This document shows positions 28,644 through 36,914 of a stretch of DNA of 52,731 bases, piece by piece (the first letter of the stretch is position 1; each line of letters opens with the position of its first letter). The DNA is from Pseudalkalibacillus decolorationis. GTDB taxonomy: Bacteria; Bacillota; Bacilli; Bacillales; Fictibacillaceae. The notes beneath the pieces are model-generated. The model was not told the DNA's origin and made no database searches. It saw only the letters and a program-made list of their open reading frames with translations. The position numbers and the translations under genes were made by a program. The stretch is from NCBI RefSeq assembly GCF_024609785.1, contig NZ_JANHJQ010000015.1, positions 1 to 52,731 on the forward strand, given 5' to 3'.

Positions 28644-30461
28644 TTAATCCCCGAAATAATCATCAGTCAAGTCTTCTCCTTGATGACTTCTATTTGAGGA
28701 TGGGAGTTCTGGTTGGTAGTGATCTGGATTATTATGTTCATCCAGAAACTCCTTTCGTGAGATACCTCTTTCAGTTGCACTTTGCTGATGTTTTCTGAAC
28801 TCATAACCCGGTTTATGCCCCATATCCCATTGTTCATCTTTGTTTATTACTTTTTTAGTTAATGGATCTCTAACTTCACCATCGGATTTTTTTGCATTTT
28901 CCCAAACTTTGTCTCTAACGCCTTTTCGGTATCCTGAAGGTCTTTTATAAGTTTTATTACTCGTAATACCCTTAACTGAAAACTTCGATATCGTACTCTC
29001 AATTACCTTTTTCACAGAAGAAGAATTCATCGTGTTCATAGGAACCCTTGGGCCGATGCCTGCCATAGCTGGTTGCATTCCAGGTGGTATTAACGAATCC
29101 ATGCCGCCTCGTACACTGTACATGAAGTCCTGCATACTAGCTTTGGATTTGTTCGCCATTTGATGAGCCTTTTCAAGTGTTTGCTGGCTGACTTTTTTGG
29201 AACCTCGAGCGACTTGTGGCGTAAATGGAGCTGCCGCGAAGACTGAACCAAACACGCCCTGATAGAGGCCAGCCTGACGTTGTTCCTCTGTCAACTCGTT
29301 CCCGAACATATCTTTTCCAGTAAAATATTCACCGAATCCGTTGGCAGAGACAAGCCCATACAGTCCCAATTCAGCTTTTTCCAGTTTTGAAAAAGCCTTT
29401 GAATTCTTATAAGCATCCAATGCATTTTCAGCGGCGTTCATTCCTTTGGCAGTCTTATAAATCGCTTTTCCGCCCTTAAACGCTCGTCCAGCCCAGCCGA
29501 CAACTGGAATGAATCCTGCAGCGGCCATTGCCCCGGCAGTCGCTCTCTCAGCAGCGGTTAGCTTTCTACCTGTGATCGGATCGACGCCTTCAGTTGCTCT
29601 AAGGTAATCATAATATCCGGTGAATTCCCCTGTAAAGGTCTTAACGCCATCCCACGCTTTTTCATACCATGGTCGATTTTCTAGTTCCTCGAGTTCTTTA
29701 ATTCGTTCACGTGCCTTCGCTTGTTCTTCTTTGAATTTCAGGTATTGCTCGGTTCGATTCTCAGCCTGTTTTATTTGTTCGTGCACGTCACTTGTTTGGT
29801 AAGCAACTGAATTAAAGTGAATTGGAGAAATTTGATTCCCTTGTCGAGACGATTCCATTAGTAATTTGAACTTTTCACTAATCACCCGTTCTGTATCCTG
29901 TAAGGGAACGTACTGACCCATCCAGATTTCGTCCAGTTGATTGACCGCGTCGATCGTGTCTCTCCGCTTCTTTTCCGCCTTTTCCATTTGGGAATCAAAG
30001 CCCGCTCGTGAAAAGACGTCCATCTGATGAATGTCGCTAATACGGCTAAAAATATTCTGGAGTGCTTGTTGTTGATCCGCTACCATTTGATCGGCTCTAA
30101 GTGCACTTTGGAAAAGGTCGCTTTCGAGAAATGGCACTTCAACAATCGCATCACCAGAAAGTTTTTTCTCTTCGGCATCCATTTCCATTGCTCCAAAGAA
30201 AACAATATTGGCATTGGCAAGTTGGATCCAGTCACCAACGACTTCAGCCTGGATACGAAAAAAGCCTTTTATTGCATCCGCGCCTTTTCCTTGAAATTCA
30301 TTATCGAGGTTGACGATGCTTTTCAAAGCAGTTTGTAACGTTTCTAGCTGATCCCTTAGCTGTTCATATTCATTCTTGCGTGTTGCCATCGTATCCAATA
30401 ACGTTCTTGCCTCATAGACACTTGTAGATCTTGCTCCTGTAGTGCTCCCATTTACATTCAC
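28644..30461 (-). CDS. LXG-domain polymorphic toxin with GH-E-type nuclease tip
   Basis: A 605-residue substrate of the type VII (ESX/Yuk) secretion system and an antibacterial toxin. The N-terminal LXG domain spans about 10-220 (YEARTLLDTMATRKNEYEQL, LDEIWMGQYVPLQD) and is followed by a charged coiled coil (about 230-265). A pre-toxin TG segment (about 280-335, GVDPITGRKLTAAERATAG, GFIPVVGWAGRAFKGGKAIY) and a linker come next. The C-terminal nuclease (about 510-605) reads WDMGHKPGYEFRKHQQSA and NPDHYQPELPSSNRSHQG, matching the YeeF-type GH-E family with its Gly-His pair. The start is GTG at 30461 with a weak AAAGG upstream. The SUFU gene follows. No small partner genes or secretion genes are adjacent. 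Confidence 0.9.
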   Translation of the reverse strand: MNVNGSTTGARSTSVYEARTLLDTMATRKNEYEQLRDQLETLQTALKSIVNLDNEFQGKGADAIKGFFRIQAEVVGDWIQLANANIVFFGAMEMDAEEKKLSGDAIVEVPFLESDLFQSALRADQMVADQQQALQNIFSRISDIHQMDVFSRAGFDSQMEKAEKKRRDTIDAVNQLDEIWMGQYVPLQDTERVISEKFKLLMESSRQGNQISPIHFNSVAYQTSDVHEQIKQAENRTEQYLKFKEEQAKARERIKELEELENRPWYEKAWDGVKTFTGEFTGYYDYLRATEGVDPITGRKLTAAERATAGAMAAAGFIPVVGWAGRAFKGGKAIYKTAKGMNAAENALDAYKNSKAFSKLEKAELGLYGLVSANGFGEYFTGKDMFGNELTEEQRQAGLYQGVFGSVFAAAPFTPQVARGSKKVSQQTLEKAHQMANKSKASMQDFMYSVRGGMDSLIPPGMQPAMAGIGPRVPMNTMNSSSVKKVIESTISKFSVKGITSNKTYKRPSGYRKGVRDKVWENAKKSDGEVRDPLTKKVINKDEQWDMGHKPGYEFRKHQQSATERGISRKEFLDEHNNPDHYQPELPSSNRSHQGEDLTDDYFGD

Positions 30462-31254
30462 AATCCCGTCTGCCTTTCATTATAGAATCTTGTGATCGTT
30501 TTACGTTTGGTCGTTTTATAAAAAATTACGCTAATTATGTAATCGTGATGGTGTATTAATTGGGTAGAGGGAGGATAAAAAATCCGGAACTGTCTTAACC
30601 CTCTTAAGCTTTCCAAAAATAACCTACCTTTATAGTAAACATCTTCTAACACTTGTTCTATGGAAAAAAGCGGATTTAAAGAAAATAATCCAATACACAT
30701 ATGCTAAATATACTATTCAGGTATTCATATTAGTACGAAGTGTTCATTGTTAGAAAAGTCGAGAATGGAAATCATTTTGTCCGGTTTTAGACAGGAGAAT
30801 ATAGAATGGGAAAAGCAATCCAACGAAATATAGATTATATGTGGGTGAAAGAAGTCGTATTTTTAGACTATTAGGATAGTTCAATATGGTTTTTTATTTA
30901 AATTAGTAAAAAAGACGCCGATATAAAGTACCTTTAAATTGCTCATTTTTAAAAAATATTAGATTTTATAGGGAATAACGTTTAATAGATTACATTAATA
31001 TGACAAAATAATGCAAAAAACTAGTATATTCTACTTCATTTGTAATGAACTTGTAAAATAACAAACTACTTTCCTATGGTACGATATTTAAGAACATAGG
31101 GGAGAGGTAGTAAAAGTAGAACTTGTTATATACATAATCTTTCAGAAGTGCAGCATAGTCCTAATTACTTTTATAAAATGTAAGAACTCTACTTTTTAGC
31201 TAACTCCCAATTGGTTTATTACCAAATATAAACAATCCAATTGGAGGAAAAGTA
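30462..31254. other. long intergenic region, divergent promoters
   Basis: About 790 AT-rich bases separate the divergent toxin and NlpC/P60 genes. No family-matched gene is seen. A 22-codon frame with AGGAG at 30806-30874 and an 80-codon minus-strand frame at 30458 have no other support. The right end holds the leader hairpin listed separately. Confidence 0.4.
31204..31247 (+). promoter_or_regulatory. possible RBS-sequestering hairpin upstream of NlpC/P60 gene
   Basis: ACTCCCAATTGG (31203-31214) can pair with CCAATTGGAGG (31237-31247), burying the GGAGG site of the gene at 31255. A weaker but equivalent arrangement precedes the paralogue at 50826. Confidence 0.5.
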
Positions 31255-32109
31255 ATGAAGAAAAAGATTTTACCGGTAGCATTGGCGGCAGGGATTGTAT
31301 TTTCGGGGGCAGGACAAGCATTTGCAGCATCAGGGAGTTCAATTATCAACAGTGGTGATGATTATTTAGGAAAGCCTTATCGTTACGGTGCACCTATTGG
31401 AAATACAAGTTCATTCGATTGCTCATCTTTTACAGCAACTGTTTTTAGGGAACATGGGATTAATCTTCCGCGGACAAGTCGAGCGCAGGCAACAGTTGGG
31501 ACAAAAGTGTCAAAATCGAACTTACAAGTAGGAGATCTACTCTTTTATGATACCGATTACAACGGATCGATTAACCACGTAGCCATTTACGCTGGAAATG
31601 GCAAAATGCTTGGAGCACAGAGTTCTACAGGGGTAGCATTCGCGGATGCATTTTCTCCATATTATTGGGGTGACCGTTTTGTGACAGCTCGTCGCGTATT
31701 AAATTCAGGTTCATCAGCACCTGCACCAAGTAATCCAGAACCGTCTTCTCCAAACGAAAGTAGTTCTTCTAACACATCTATTCATGTAGTTAAACGAGGA
31801 GATACACTTTGGGGGATCAGTATTAAATACAACACATCAATCTCAAAAATTAAGCAACTGAACAATATTCCTTCTTATCTTATTTATCCAGGACAACGTT
31901 TAAAGGTTTCAGGTAGTGCTCCAGCTACAAGTAACCCTGCACCATCCAAAGAAACAACTTCAAACGGCGGTTCATACACTGTAAGGCCTGGAGATACACT
32001 TTGGGAAATCAGCATTGAGAATGGTGTGTCATTAAGTGCATTAATGAATGCCAACAACTTAACATCCGATCTCATCTTCCCAGGACAAAAGTTTATTATT
32101 CCTAACTAA
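31255..32109 (+). CDS. secreted NlpC/P60 endopeptidase with two LysM domains
   Basis: A cell-wall D,L-endopeptidase that cuts stem peptides. It has 284 residues: signal peptide (about 1-25, FAA cleavage), NlpC/P60 domain (about 26-148) with catalytic Cys56 (SFDCSSF) and His108 (NHVAIY), a Ser/Pro linker, LysM1 (about 176-218, VVKRGDTLWGISIKYN), another linker and LysM2 (about 240-283, YTVRPGDTLWEISIENG). LysM binds peptidoglycan glycan strands. Most Bacillus LytE/LytF enzymes have LysM first, so the domain order here is reversed. The paralogue at 50826 has the catalytic residues at the same positions. Confidence 0.93.
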   Translation: MKKKILPVALAAGIVFSGAGQAFAASGSSIINSGDDYLGKPYRYGAPIGNTSSFDCSSFTATVFREHGINLPRTSRAQATVGTKVSKSNLQVGDLLFYDTDYNGSINHVAIYAGNGKMLGAQSSTGVAFADAFSPYYWGDRFVTARRVLNSGSSAPAPSNPEPSSPNESSSSNTSIHVVKRGDTLWGISIKYNTSISKIKQLNNIPSYLIYPGQRLKVSGSAPATSNPAPSKETTSNGGSYTVRPGDTLWEISIENGVSLSALMNANNLTSDLIFPGQKFIIPN

Positions 32110-32118
32110 AAAACATAA

Positions 32119-32155
32119 GCAAAAACCCTTCTAGAAGGTCTAAAAGGGTTTTTGC
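32119..32155 (+). terminator. terminator of the NlpC/P60-LysM gene
   Basis: GCAAAAACCCTT and AAGGGTTTTTGC form a 12-bp stem 10 bp after the stop. Confidence 0.92.
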
Positions 32156-32786
32156 ATAATAAAGCATTTGGAGTATTCGAGAAAAAGAAGTTATATTAAA
32201 ATATCAAATACGATAGGCACCACAATCGTTTGGTAGGGATGAAAAAGAGTTTTATTTTGAGAAAAACGACCGGAAGCTCTTTTTCTTACGTCTCTTTGAT
32301 CGTTCTTTTAGTCGTTTCTTTATTTGTTCACATTCCTCTAATCTACACTACATACTAATCGGTACCCACTTATGAAAAATTTTTCGACACAAACAGGTCC
32401 GTCGACAAGCTGTTCAAAATGGGCTAAATCGTTCGGAATGTAGGTTGAGATTGGATTTTGTCCAGGATTCACTAGGACAACTGTAAGTTGATCTTTATCC
32501 AACTTTAGACTCACCTCTCAAGTAAAATATGATATAAGTCTAGTATAGGTTAAATTTTACTATGTGTAAAATAGTATATTGTAAAAACTTTGTCGAAATA
32601 AGTAGTTAAAAGTGACTATTCAAACCGTTTTGATAAAATGATACTAATTTCTTATTAAAAGGTGTCGCTCTATTTAATATTTTCCTTATGATAACTCTAT
32701 CTTTTTTTGACAAAACCCCTAATTTGTAGCAAAATTATGTATATAAAAACATAGAGATTATTTGTCGAATTTTAAGGAGAAGAAAT
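32156..32786. other. intergenic region with one small minus-strand ORF
   Basis: The region holds the small ORF at 32338-32502. GAAAAAGAG...CTCTTTTTC around 32241-32284 is a possible hairpin on its minus-strand 3' side. The right end must contain the promoter of the SGNH gene. Confidence 0.4.
32338..32502 (-). CDS. small protein of unknown function, possibly frameshifted
   Basis: A TTG start lies behind GAGGTGA with 8-base spacing and opens a frame of 54 codons: DKDQLTVVLVNPGQNPISTY, PNDLAHFEQLVDGPVCVEKF and so on. A stop follows. Another frame just after it reads LEECEQIKKRLKERSKRRKK with a basic tail, so the original protein may have been longer. I do not recognise the family. Confidence 0.45.
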   Translation of the reverse strand: MDKDQLTVVLVNPGQNPISTYIPNDLAHFEQLVDGPVCVEKFFISGYRLVCSVD

Positions 32787-33569
32787 ATGAAAAAACTACT
32801 ATACATACTTATCGTCACTTTATCAATAGGAAGTATTATTTTTGGTCATTTTTATTGGAAAGCCAAAATTAGTGACAATCATCTTTCGTCAATAGCAAGT
32901 GCTGAAAACACCTCAAACACAACCGAAAATGTTGCTGAGAAAAAGTCGAAAGAATCAAAAAAGAAACCAACAAAAAACGGTTCCAAGCAGCCAAACTATA
33001 AAGAGTTAACTGGTAACATGACATCCGAACTTCAGAATCTTATTTTACAAAAAATAGATGCCGGAGAACCCATTAAACTTGCAATTATCGGCTCTGGTGC
33101 TCAAACTAAAGGGTCTACTCCTTGGCCTTCCCTTTTTAAGGAGAGGTTAAACCAAGCATATGGGACAGAAGTTTTTGATATAGTGCCTACAAGCTTTGGG
33201 GATGGTTGGTCGATTGAAATCATTTACGGTGATAAATTTAATAGTGTAGTAGAGACAAGTCCAGATATAGTCTTATTGGAACCGTTCCTTTTAAATGACA
33301 ACGCAGATATCAACATCGATGATACACTGGCAAGTATACGATATATGAACAATCGTTTTTTAGAGCAAAACGGGGAAATGGTGTTACTATTACAACCACC
33401 ACATCCTGTTTTCGAACCAAGCTTATATTTGAGCCAAGTGGAAAGCTTAAAGGAATTTGCCAAAGAGAAGGGTCATATTTACTTAAATCACTGGGAAGAC
33501 TGGCCTGATAGTGACAATGCGGAAATCAAGAATTATTTGTTGACAGATGGATCTGGGCCAGTTATTTAG
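32787..33569 (+). CDS. SGNH/GDSL-like exported protein with altered C-terminus
   Basis: A 260-residue protein with an N-terminal membrane anchor (about 4-24) and a Lys/Ser-rich linker. The hydrolase-like domain starts near residue 95 (KLAIIGSGAQTKGSTPWPSL) and continues through SPDIVLLEPFLLND and MVLLLQPPHP. It ends abruptly at GSGPVI. If the frame is shifted at about 33552, the next codons read WASYLADYFLGQ and then stop at 33592, the kind of ending I expect for this family after a PN..GH motif. A small deletion has apparently removed the C-terminal block that carries the catalytic His. It is probably inactive or a recent pseudogene. AAGGAG precedes the ATG. Confidence 0.65.
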   Translation: MKKLLYILIVTLSIGSIIFGHFYWKAKISDNHLSSIASAENTSNTTENVAEKKSKESKKKPTKNGSKQPNYKELTGNMTSELQNLILQKIDAGEPIKLAIIGSGAQTKGSTPWPSLFKERLNQAYGTEVFDIVPTSFGDGWSIEIIYGDKFNSVVETSPDIVLLEPFLLNDNADINIDDTLASIRYMNNRFLEQNGEMVLLLQPPHPVFEPSLYLSQVESLKEFAKEKGHIYLNHWEDWPDSDNAEIKNYLLTDGSGPVI

Positions 33570-33613
33570 CTGATTACTTTTTAGGACAGTAGATAAGTAC
33601 GGTAGAGCATATT

Positions 33614-33650
33614 AAAACCCCTCACTCTGAGATTCGAAATGAGGGGTTTT
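33614..33650 (+). terminator. terminator of the SGNH-like gene
   Basis: AAAACCCCTCA (33614-33624) and TGAGGGGTTTT (33640-33650) form an 11-bp stem. Confidence 0.9.
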
Positions 33651-33658
33651 CGTATGTT

Positions 33659-33727
33659 AATCAAACGTTTGTTTAACGCAGATCATCTATTGGTAGCCGT
33701 GGGATGCCGCAATCAATCAAACGTTTG
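33659..33727. repeat. paired CAAACGTTTG palindromes, copy 2
   Basis: AATCAAACGTTTG at 33659-33671 and again at 33715-33727 flank a roughly 43-bp interior. The flank after the right box, AATAAGG, also matches copy 1 at 1135-1200. It lies between convergent transcripts. Confidence 0.7.
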
Positions 33728-33775
33728 AATAAGGTGGCTATGCAGGAGTGTTCCCTTGCTATGTTTACTTATTGC

Positions 33776-34480
33776 TCAACTCCGGATGATGTGTAGTTCA
33801 CGTAGAAGGTGGTGGACAGGGTCTACACCTGGTAAATCATGAATGGTTCCAAAATGTCGAAGGGCCCCACCGTCTAGCACAAGCACATATTGACAGAGTT
33901 GTTCAATTTCAGACAAGTCATGGCTTGAGAACAGAATCGTTTTTTCGTTATCTAGATGTTTGAGAAAACGGATAATGTCAGTTTTGGATGAGATGTCGAT
34001 GCCAACAGTCGGTTCATCCATTATCAAATAATCCGGATTGTGTAACAAAGCAATCATTATATTCAGCTTCCGTTGCATCCCGCCTGATAGCGCCTCAACC
34101 CGTTTACTTAGGTGTGGGGTTAATCCAACCATATCAAGTAGCTGGGCAATCCTTGTATCCGTAATTTTCCCTGGAGCCATCCCTACCCAGAACGTTAGAT
34201 TTTCTTTGACCGATAAGTTCATGTGTAAGGCGATGTCCTGGGGTACATAACCGATTCGCTTACGGATACTCTTCTTTTTTTGCCGAACGGTTTGGCCCTC
34301 GATAAGAACGTCGCCTTTGCTCGGGTTCACAAGGGTGGCAATCATTTTCATAAGCGTTGATTTACCAGCGCCATTTGGCCCGACCAAACCAACACGTGCT
34401 CCTTTAGGGATAAAGAGGTCCACATCCTTTACAACCTCCTTGCCTTTATATCGCTTCGTGATGTTCCTTAGTTCAATCAT
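33776..34480 (-). CDS. ABC-2 type exporter, ATP-binding protein
   Basis: The ATPase of a three-gene exporter. It has 234 residues. The Walker A GPNGAGKST (about 34-42), Q-loop YVPQDIA (about 78-84), signature LSGGMQRK (about 130-137), Walker B YLIMDEPTVGID (about 151-162) and H-loop SSHDLSEIE are all present. The protein is shorter than the 300-residue drug-exporter ATPases. It overlaps the upstream permease gene by 8 bp. Substrate unknown; drug, peptide or lipid export are typical for this arrangement. Confidence 0.92.
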   Translation of the reverse strand: MIELRNITKRYKGKEVVKDVDLFIPKGARVGLVGPNGAGKSTLMKMIATLVNPSKGDVLIEGQTVRQKKKSIRKRIGYVPQDIALHMNLSVKENLTFWVGMAPGKITDTRIAQLLDMVGLTPHLSKRVEALSGGMQRKLNIMIALLHNPDYLIMDEPTVGIDISSKTDIIRFLKHLDNEKTILFSSHDLSEIEQLCQYVLVLDGGALRHFGTIHDLPGVDPVHHLLRELHIIRS

Positions 34481-35633
34481 GGCGTAACACTCCTCTTCCC
34501 AAGCCTATAATCATTGATCCGAGTCCAATTGCTGCTAAAATGATGATCGACGTTGAAATCTCCCCTGTAAATATTCCATTTAAGAACCACTGTTGTGGGG
34601 TATACTTTGCAACTGTTTCGAACATTGATGAAAACTCACTTATCTGTAGAAAGCTTCCGCCTATCAGACTGGTAAAAACAGTAATAGCGATCGCCACCAA
34701 CTGATAAAGCATTCTCGACTGAATAAATTGACTGATCATGAAACTAATCCCGATGCATGCAATCAGATATACGATAATACCCAAAGCCAGTCGCTCTAAA
34801 TTACCATCCATACTGATTATAAAATAAATGCTAACGGGTATCATTGTGAAACCAGTGTATGAAAAGGTTCCTAATATGTTTGCAGAAAGTTGTGTTAAGC
34901 GACTAACCCCAAACATGCCGCTCCGTAAAGCGACACCATTGCGACGGTCTTCAAAAACCCATGTAATCAGGAAAAAACTGATGAGCATGATGTAGACACT
35001 AAGTAAGCCGTATAGGAGAGGGGAGGGATTGCTACTATCGGTCTTGGAGTCCGTTTCGCTAGTAGCTGATTCTTCTCCACCTGTTTTATAATCAATAGTC
35101 ATTAGGGGCTTAGGTTCCCATTGGCCGTCTGCATACGCCCAAGCCTCAGCGTAAACATCTTCACCGTTTAGTTCATCCTCAAGATAGGTCGCAGCTTTTC
35201 CATTGCTCGCAAGTCGAATCACCTCTGAGGCAACAAACTCCTCAATCAAGCCAATAGAAATTGCGGAAGGGGACTCCCATAGTTTAATAACATCCTCAAT
35301 TTTCCCGGCTCGGAGTTTTTCCTCAATATCATCAGTAAATACAACGGCAGCTTCGACCTGGTTCGTTTCAAGTAGTCGTTTTGCTTCCTCTTTAGAACGC
35401 TCGATTGCATAAATGGTTTCTTTATTCGATATTCGTTCAATCAACAAGTTGACCGTATCGTTTTCCTGTTCAGCTACAAAAACGATTGGAATCTTCACTT
35501 GTCCAGAGCTAGATTTAAGCAGTTGATCTCCACCCCAGAAGACGAGAAGAGGCACAATCAGTAATACAAGGAACTGTATCCGTTGACTAACATGTATTTT
35601 CCAGCGTGTTCTCCAGATATGCCACATGTTCAT
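34473..35633 (-). CDS. ABC-2 type exporter, permease subunit 2
   Basis: A 386-residue membrane protein of the ABC-2 class: one N-terminal helix (about 22-38), a large extracellular domain (about 40-210) and five C-terminal helices (about 215-380). It has the same topology as its neighbour at 35630, so the two probably form a heterodimer. The start overlaps the preceding gene by 4 bp and the end overlaps the ATPase gene by 8 bp, a tightly coupled operon. Confidence 0.88.
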   Translation of the reverse strand: MNMWHIWRTRWKIHVSQRIQFLVLLIVPLLVFWGGDQLLKSSSGQVKIPIVFVAEQENDTVNLLIERISNKETIYAIERSKEEAKRLLETNQVEAAVVFTDDIEEKLRAGKIEDVIKLWESPSAISIGLIEEFVASEVIRLASNGKAATYLEDELNGEDVYAEAWAYADGQWEPKPLMTIDYKTGGEESATSETDSKTDSSNPSPLLYGLLSVYIMLISFFLITWVFEDRRNGVALRSGMFGVSRLTQLSANILGTFSYTGFTMIPVSIYFIISMDGNLERLALGIIVYLIACIGISFMISQFIQSRMLYQLVAIAITVFTSLIGGSFLQISEFSSMFETVAKYTPQQWFLNGIFTGEISTSIIILAAIGLGSMIIGLGRGVLRHD

Positions 35634-36829
35634 CTATGCTTCACCTGCCTAAACACGTAAGCTGTGAATAAGAATAGGCCGATCATGCCTAACATTACGA
35701 GTAAACTTGGATAAAGGATTTCTTTATTACTATCAAAAATAGAGTGGAGGAGCCCTGTGTGTGACCAGTGACTCAAAGTACCAAGGTTTATCCATTCTAA
35801 AATCCCAGTGTAGTACGCTTGAGGGAAAATAAGACTTCCACATGCAGCAAAAAGAACGAGAAAAATTAAACCAGTGAATGATCGCATTACCTCGTGCAAT
35901 GGAAGGGAAGATAGCAGGGCGTACCAGGCGCTAATGACCGCAATGGTAGCACCAAGAGTAAGAAGACCCCAACCAAGCTGACCAGTGACCTCCAAATTGG
36001 TGAATAAGAAAAAGCAACTAATGAGGATTCCGGTTTGGGCTAATAAAATCGTGAAATGGGTAAAGAAATGACTACCGACTTGGGCTGCGGATGAAACACC
36101 GAACGTTTGCAACCGCTCATCAATTCGTTCATTAGAAGACATCGTAATGCCCATCGTTAACAATCCTGTTAGGCATAGCAATAAAATCAAACCCGATGTG
36201 CTGTAATATTTTAGCGGGGTAACTCCACTAAATGATTCTATTTCTTCCTTTTCAAACATTTTCTCTCGGCCGAACGCAAACAACGTAAATTCTTTAATCG
36301 ATGCGTTAATTTCCGCAGATCCAGCTGACCCTTCCCGGTTCTTAAATTCATAAATAGTGTTGACACCACTTTGTGCAGCACTGACGAGATCGGCAGCACT
36401 TTTCATCATTTCATGAAAGAGCGCAGATTGAATCGGCCGCTGCTCATTACCAATCACAAGAACAGGTTTATTTTCACCAATCCGTATTCCTTTTGTAAAT
36501 CCATCCGGAATTGTAAGAATGGCGGAGACTTTATTTTCAGTAAGAAGATCTTGAGCATCACTTTCGTTCACATGCCGGAACGTAATTAACTCCTCAAGCT
36601 CTTCATCCTCTTGAAATTGTTGGATCAATAAGTTTGTTTCGACGGTATCATCCTCATCGACAATCGCTACATCAAACGGAGGAAGGAGGGATTCGGACTT
36701 CATTAGATTTTCGAGTCCATAAACAAGGAAGGCAACAAGCCCGAGCGGAAGCAAAAAAAGCACACCCCAAGCCATGGGCTGTCGCAAAATTTCCTTCAAT
36801 TGCATACGTGCTAAAACAGTCGATTTCAT
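35630..36829 (-). CDS. ABC-2 type exporter, permease subunit 1
   Basis: A 399-residue ABC-2 permease. The first cytoplasmic segment KSTVLARMQLKEILRQPMAW leads into a helix, an extracellular domain (about 45-205) and C-terminal helices. I chose the ATG at 36829 because AGGTGA lies 5 bases upstream; the GTG at 36838 overlaps that site. It is the first gene of the exporter operon. The paired-permease plus ATPase layout recalls LnrLMN-type lipid-drug exporters, but this is inference. Confidence 0.88.
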   Translation of the reverse strand: MKSTVLARMQLKEILRQPMAWGVLFLLPLGLVAFLVYGLENLMKSESLLPPFDVAIVDEDDTVETNLLIQQFQEDEELEELITFRHVNESDAQDLLTENKVSAILTIPDGFTKGIRIGENKPVLVIGNEQRPIQSALFHEMMKSAADLVSAAQSGVNTIYEFKNREGSAGSAEINASIKEFTLFAFGREKMFEKEEIESFSGVTPLKYYSTSGLILLLCLTGLLTMGITMSSNERIDERLQTFGVSSAAQVGSHFFTHFTILLAQTGILISCFFLFTNLEVTGQLGWGLLTLGATIAVISAWYALLSSLPLHEVMRSFTGLIFLVLFAACGSLIFPQAYYTGILEWINLGTLSHWSHTGLLHSIFDSNKEILYPSLLVMLGMIGLFLFTAYVFRQVKHR

Positions 36830-36860
36830 GTTTGTCACCTATCTTAAGTATGTAAAAGAG

Positions 36861-36902
36861 AAGGGATGACTCATTGGTTATTACGCCGTTAAGTCATCCT
36901 TC
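36861..36902 (-). terminator. terminator after the 36915-38555 gene
   Basis: AAGGGATGACT (36861-36871) and AGTCATCCTT (36892-36901) form a stem just beyond the stop of the minus-strand gene at 36915. Confidence 0.8.
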
Positions 36903-36914
36903 CGTTTAATCGTT

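Noticed and set aside
30458-30700. 80-codon minus-strand frame upstream of the LXG toxin, considered as a small secretion partner
   Set aside because: No WXG-like or helical-hairpin pattern, overlaps the toxin start, and lacks a ribosome binding site.
30806-30874. 22-codon frame with AGGAG upstream
   Set aside because: Too short to support without conservation; no recognised peptide motif.
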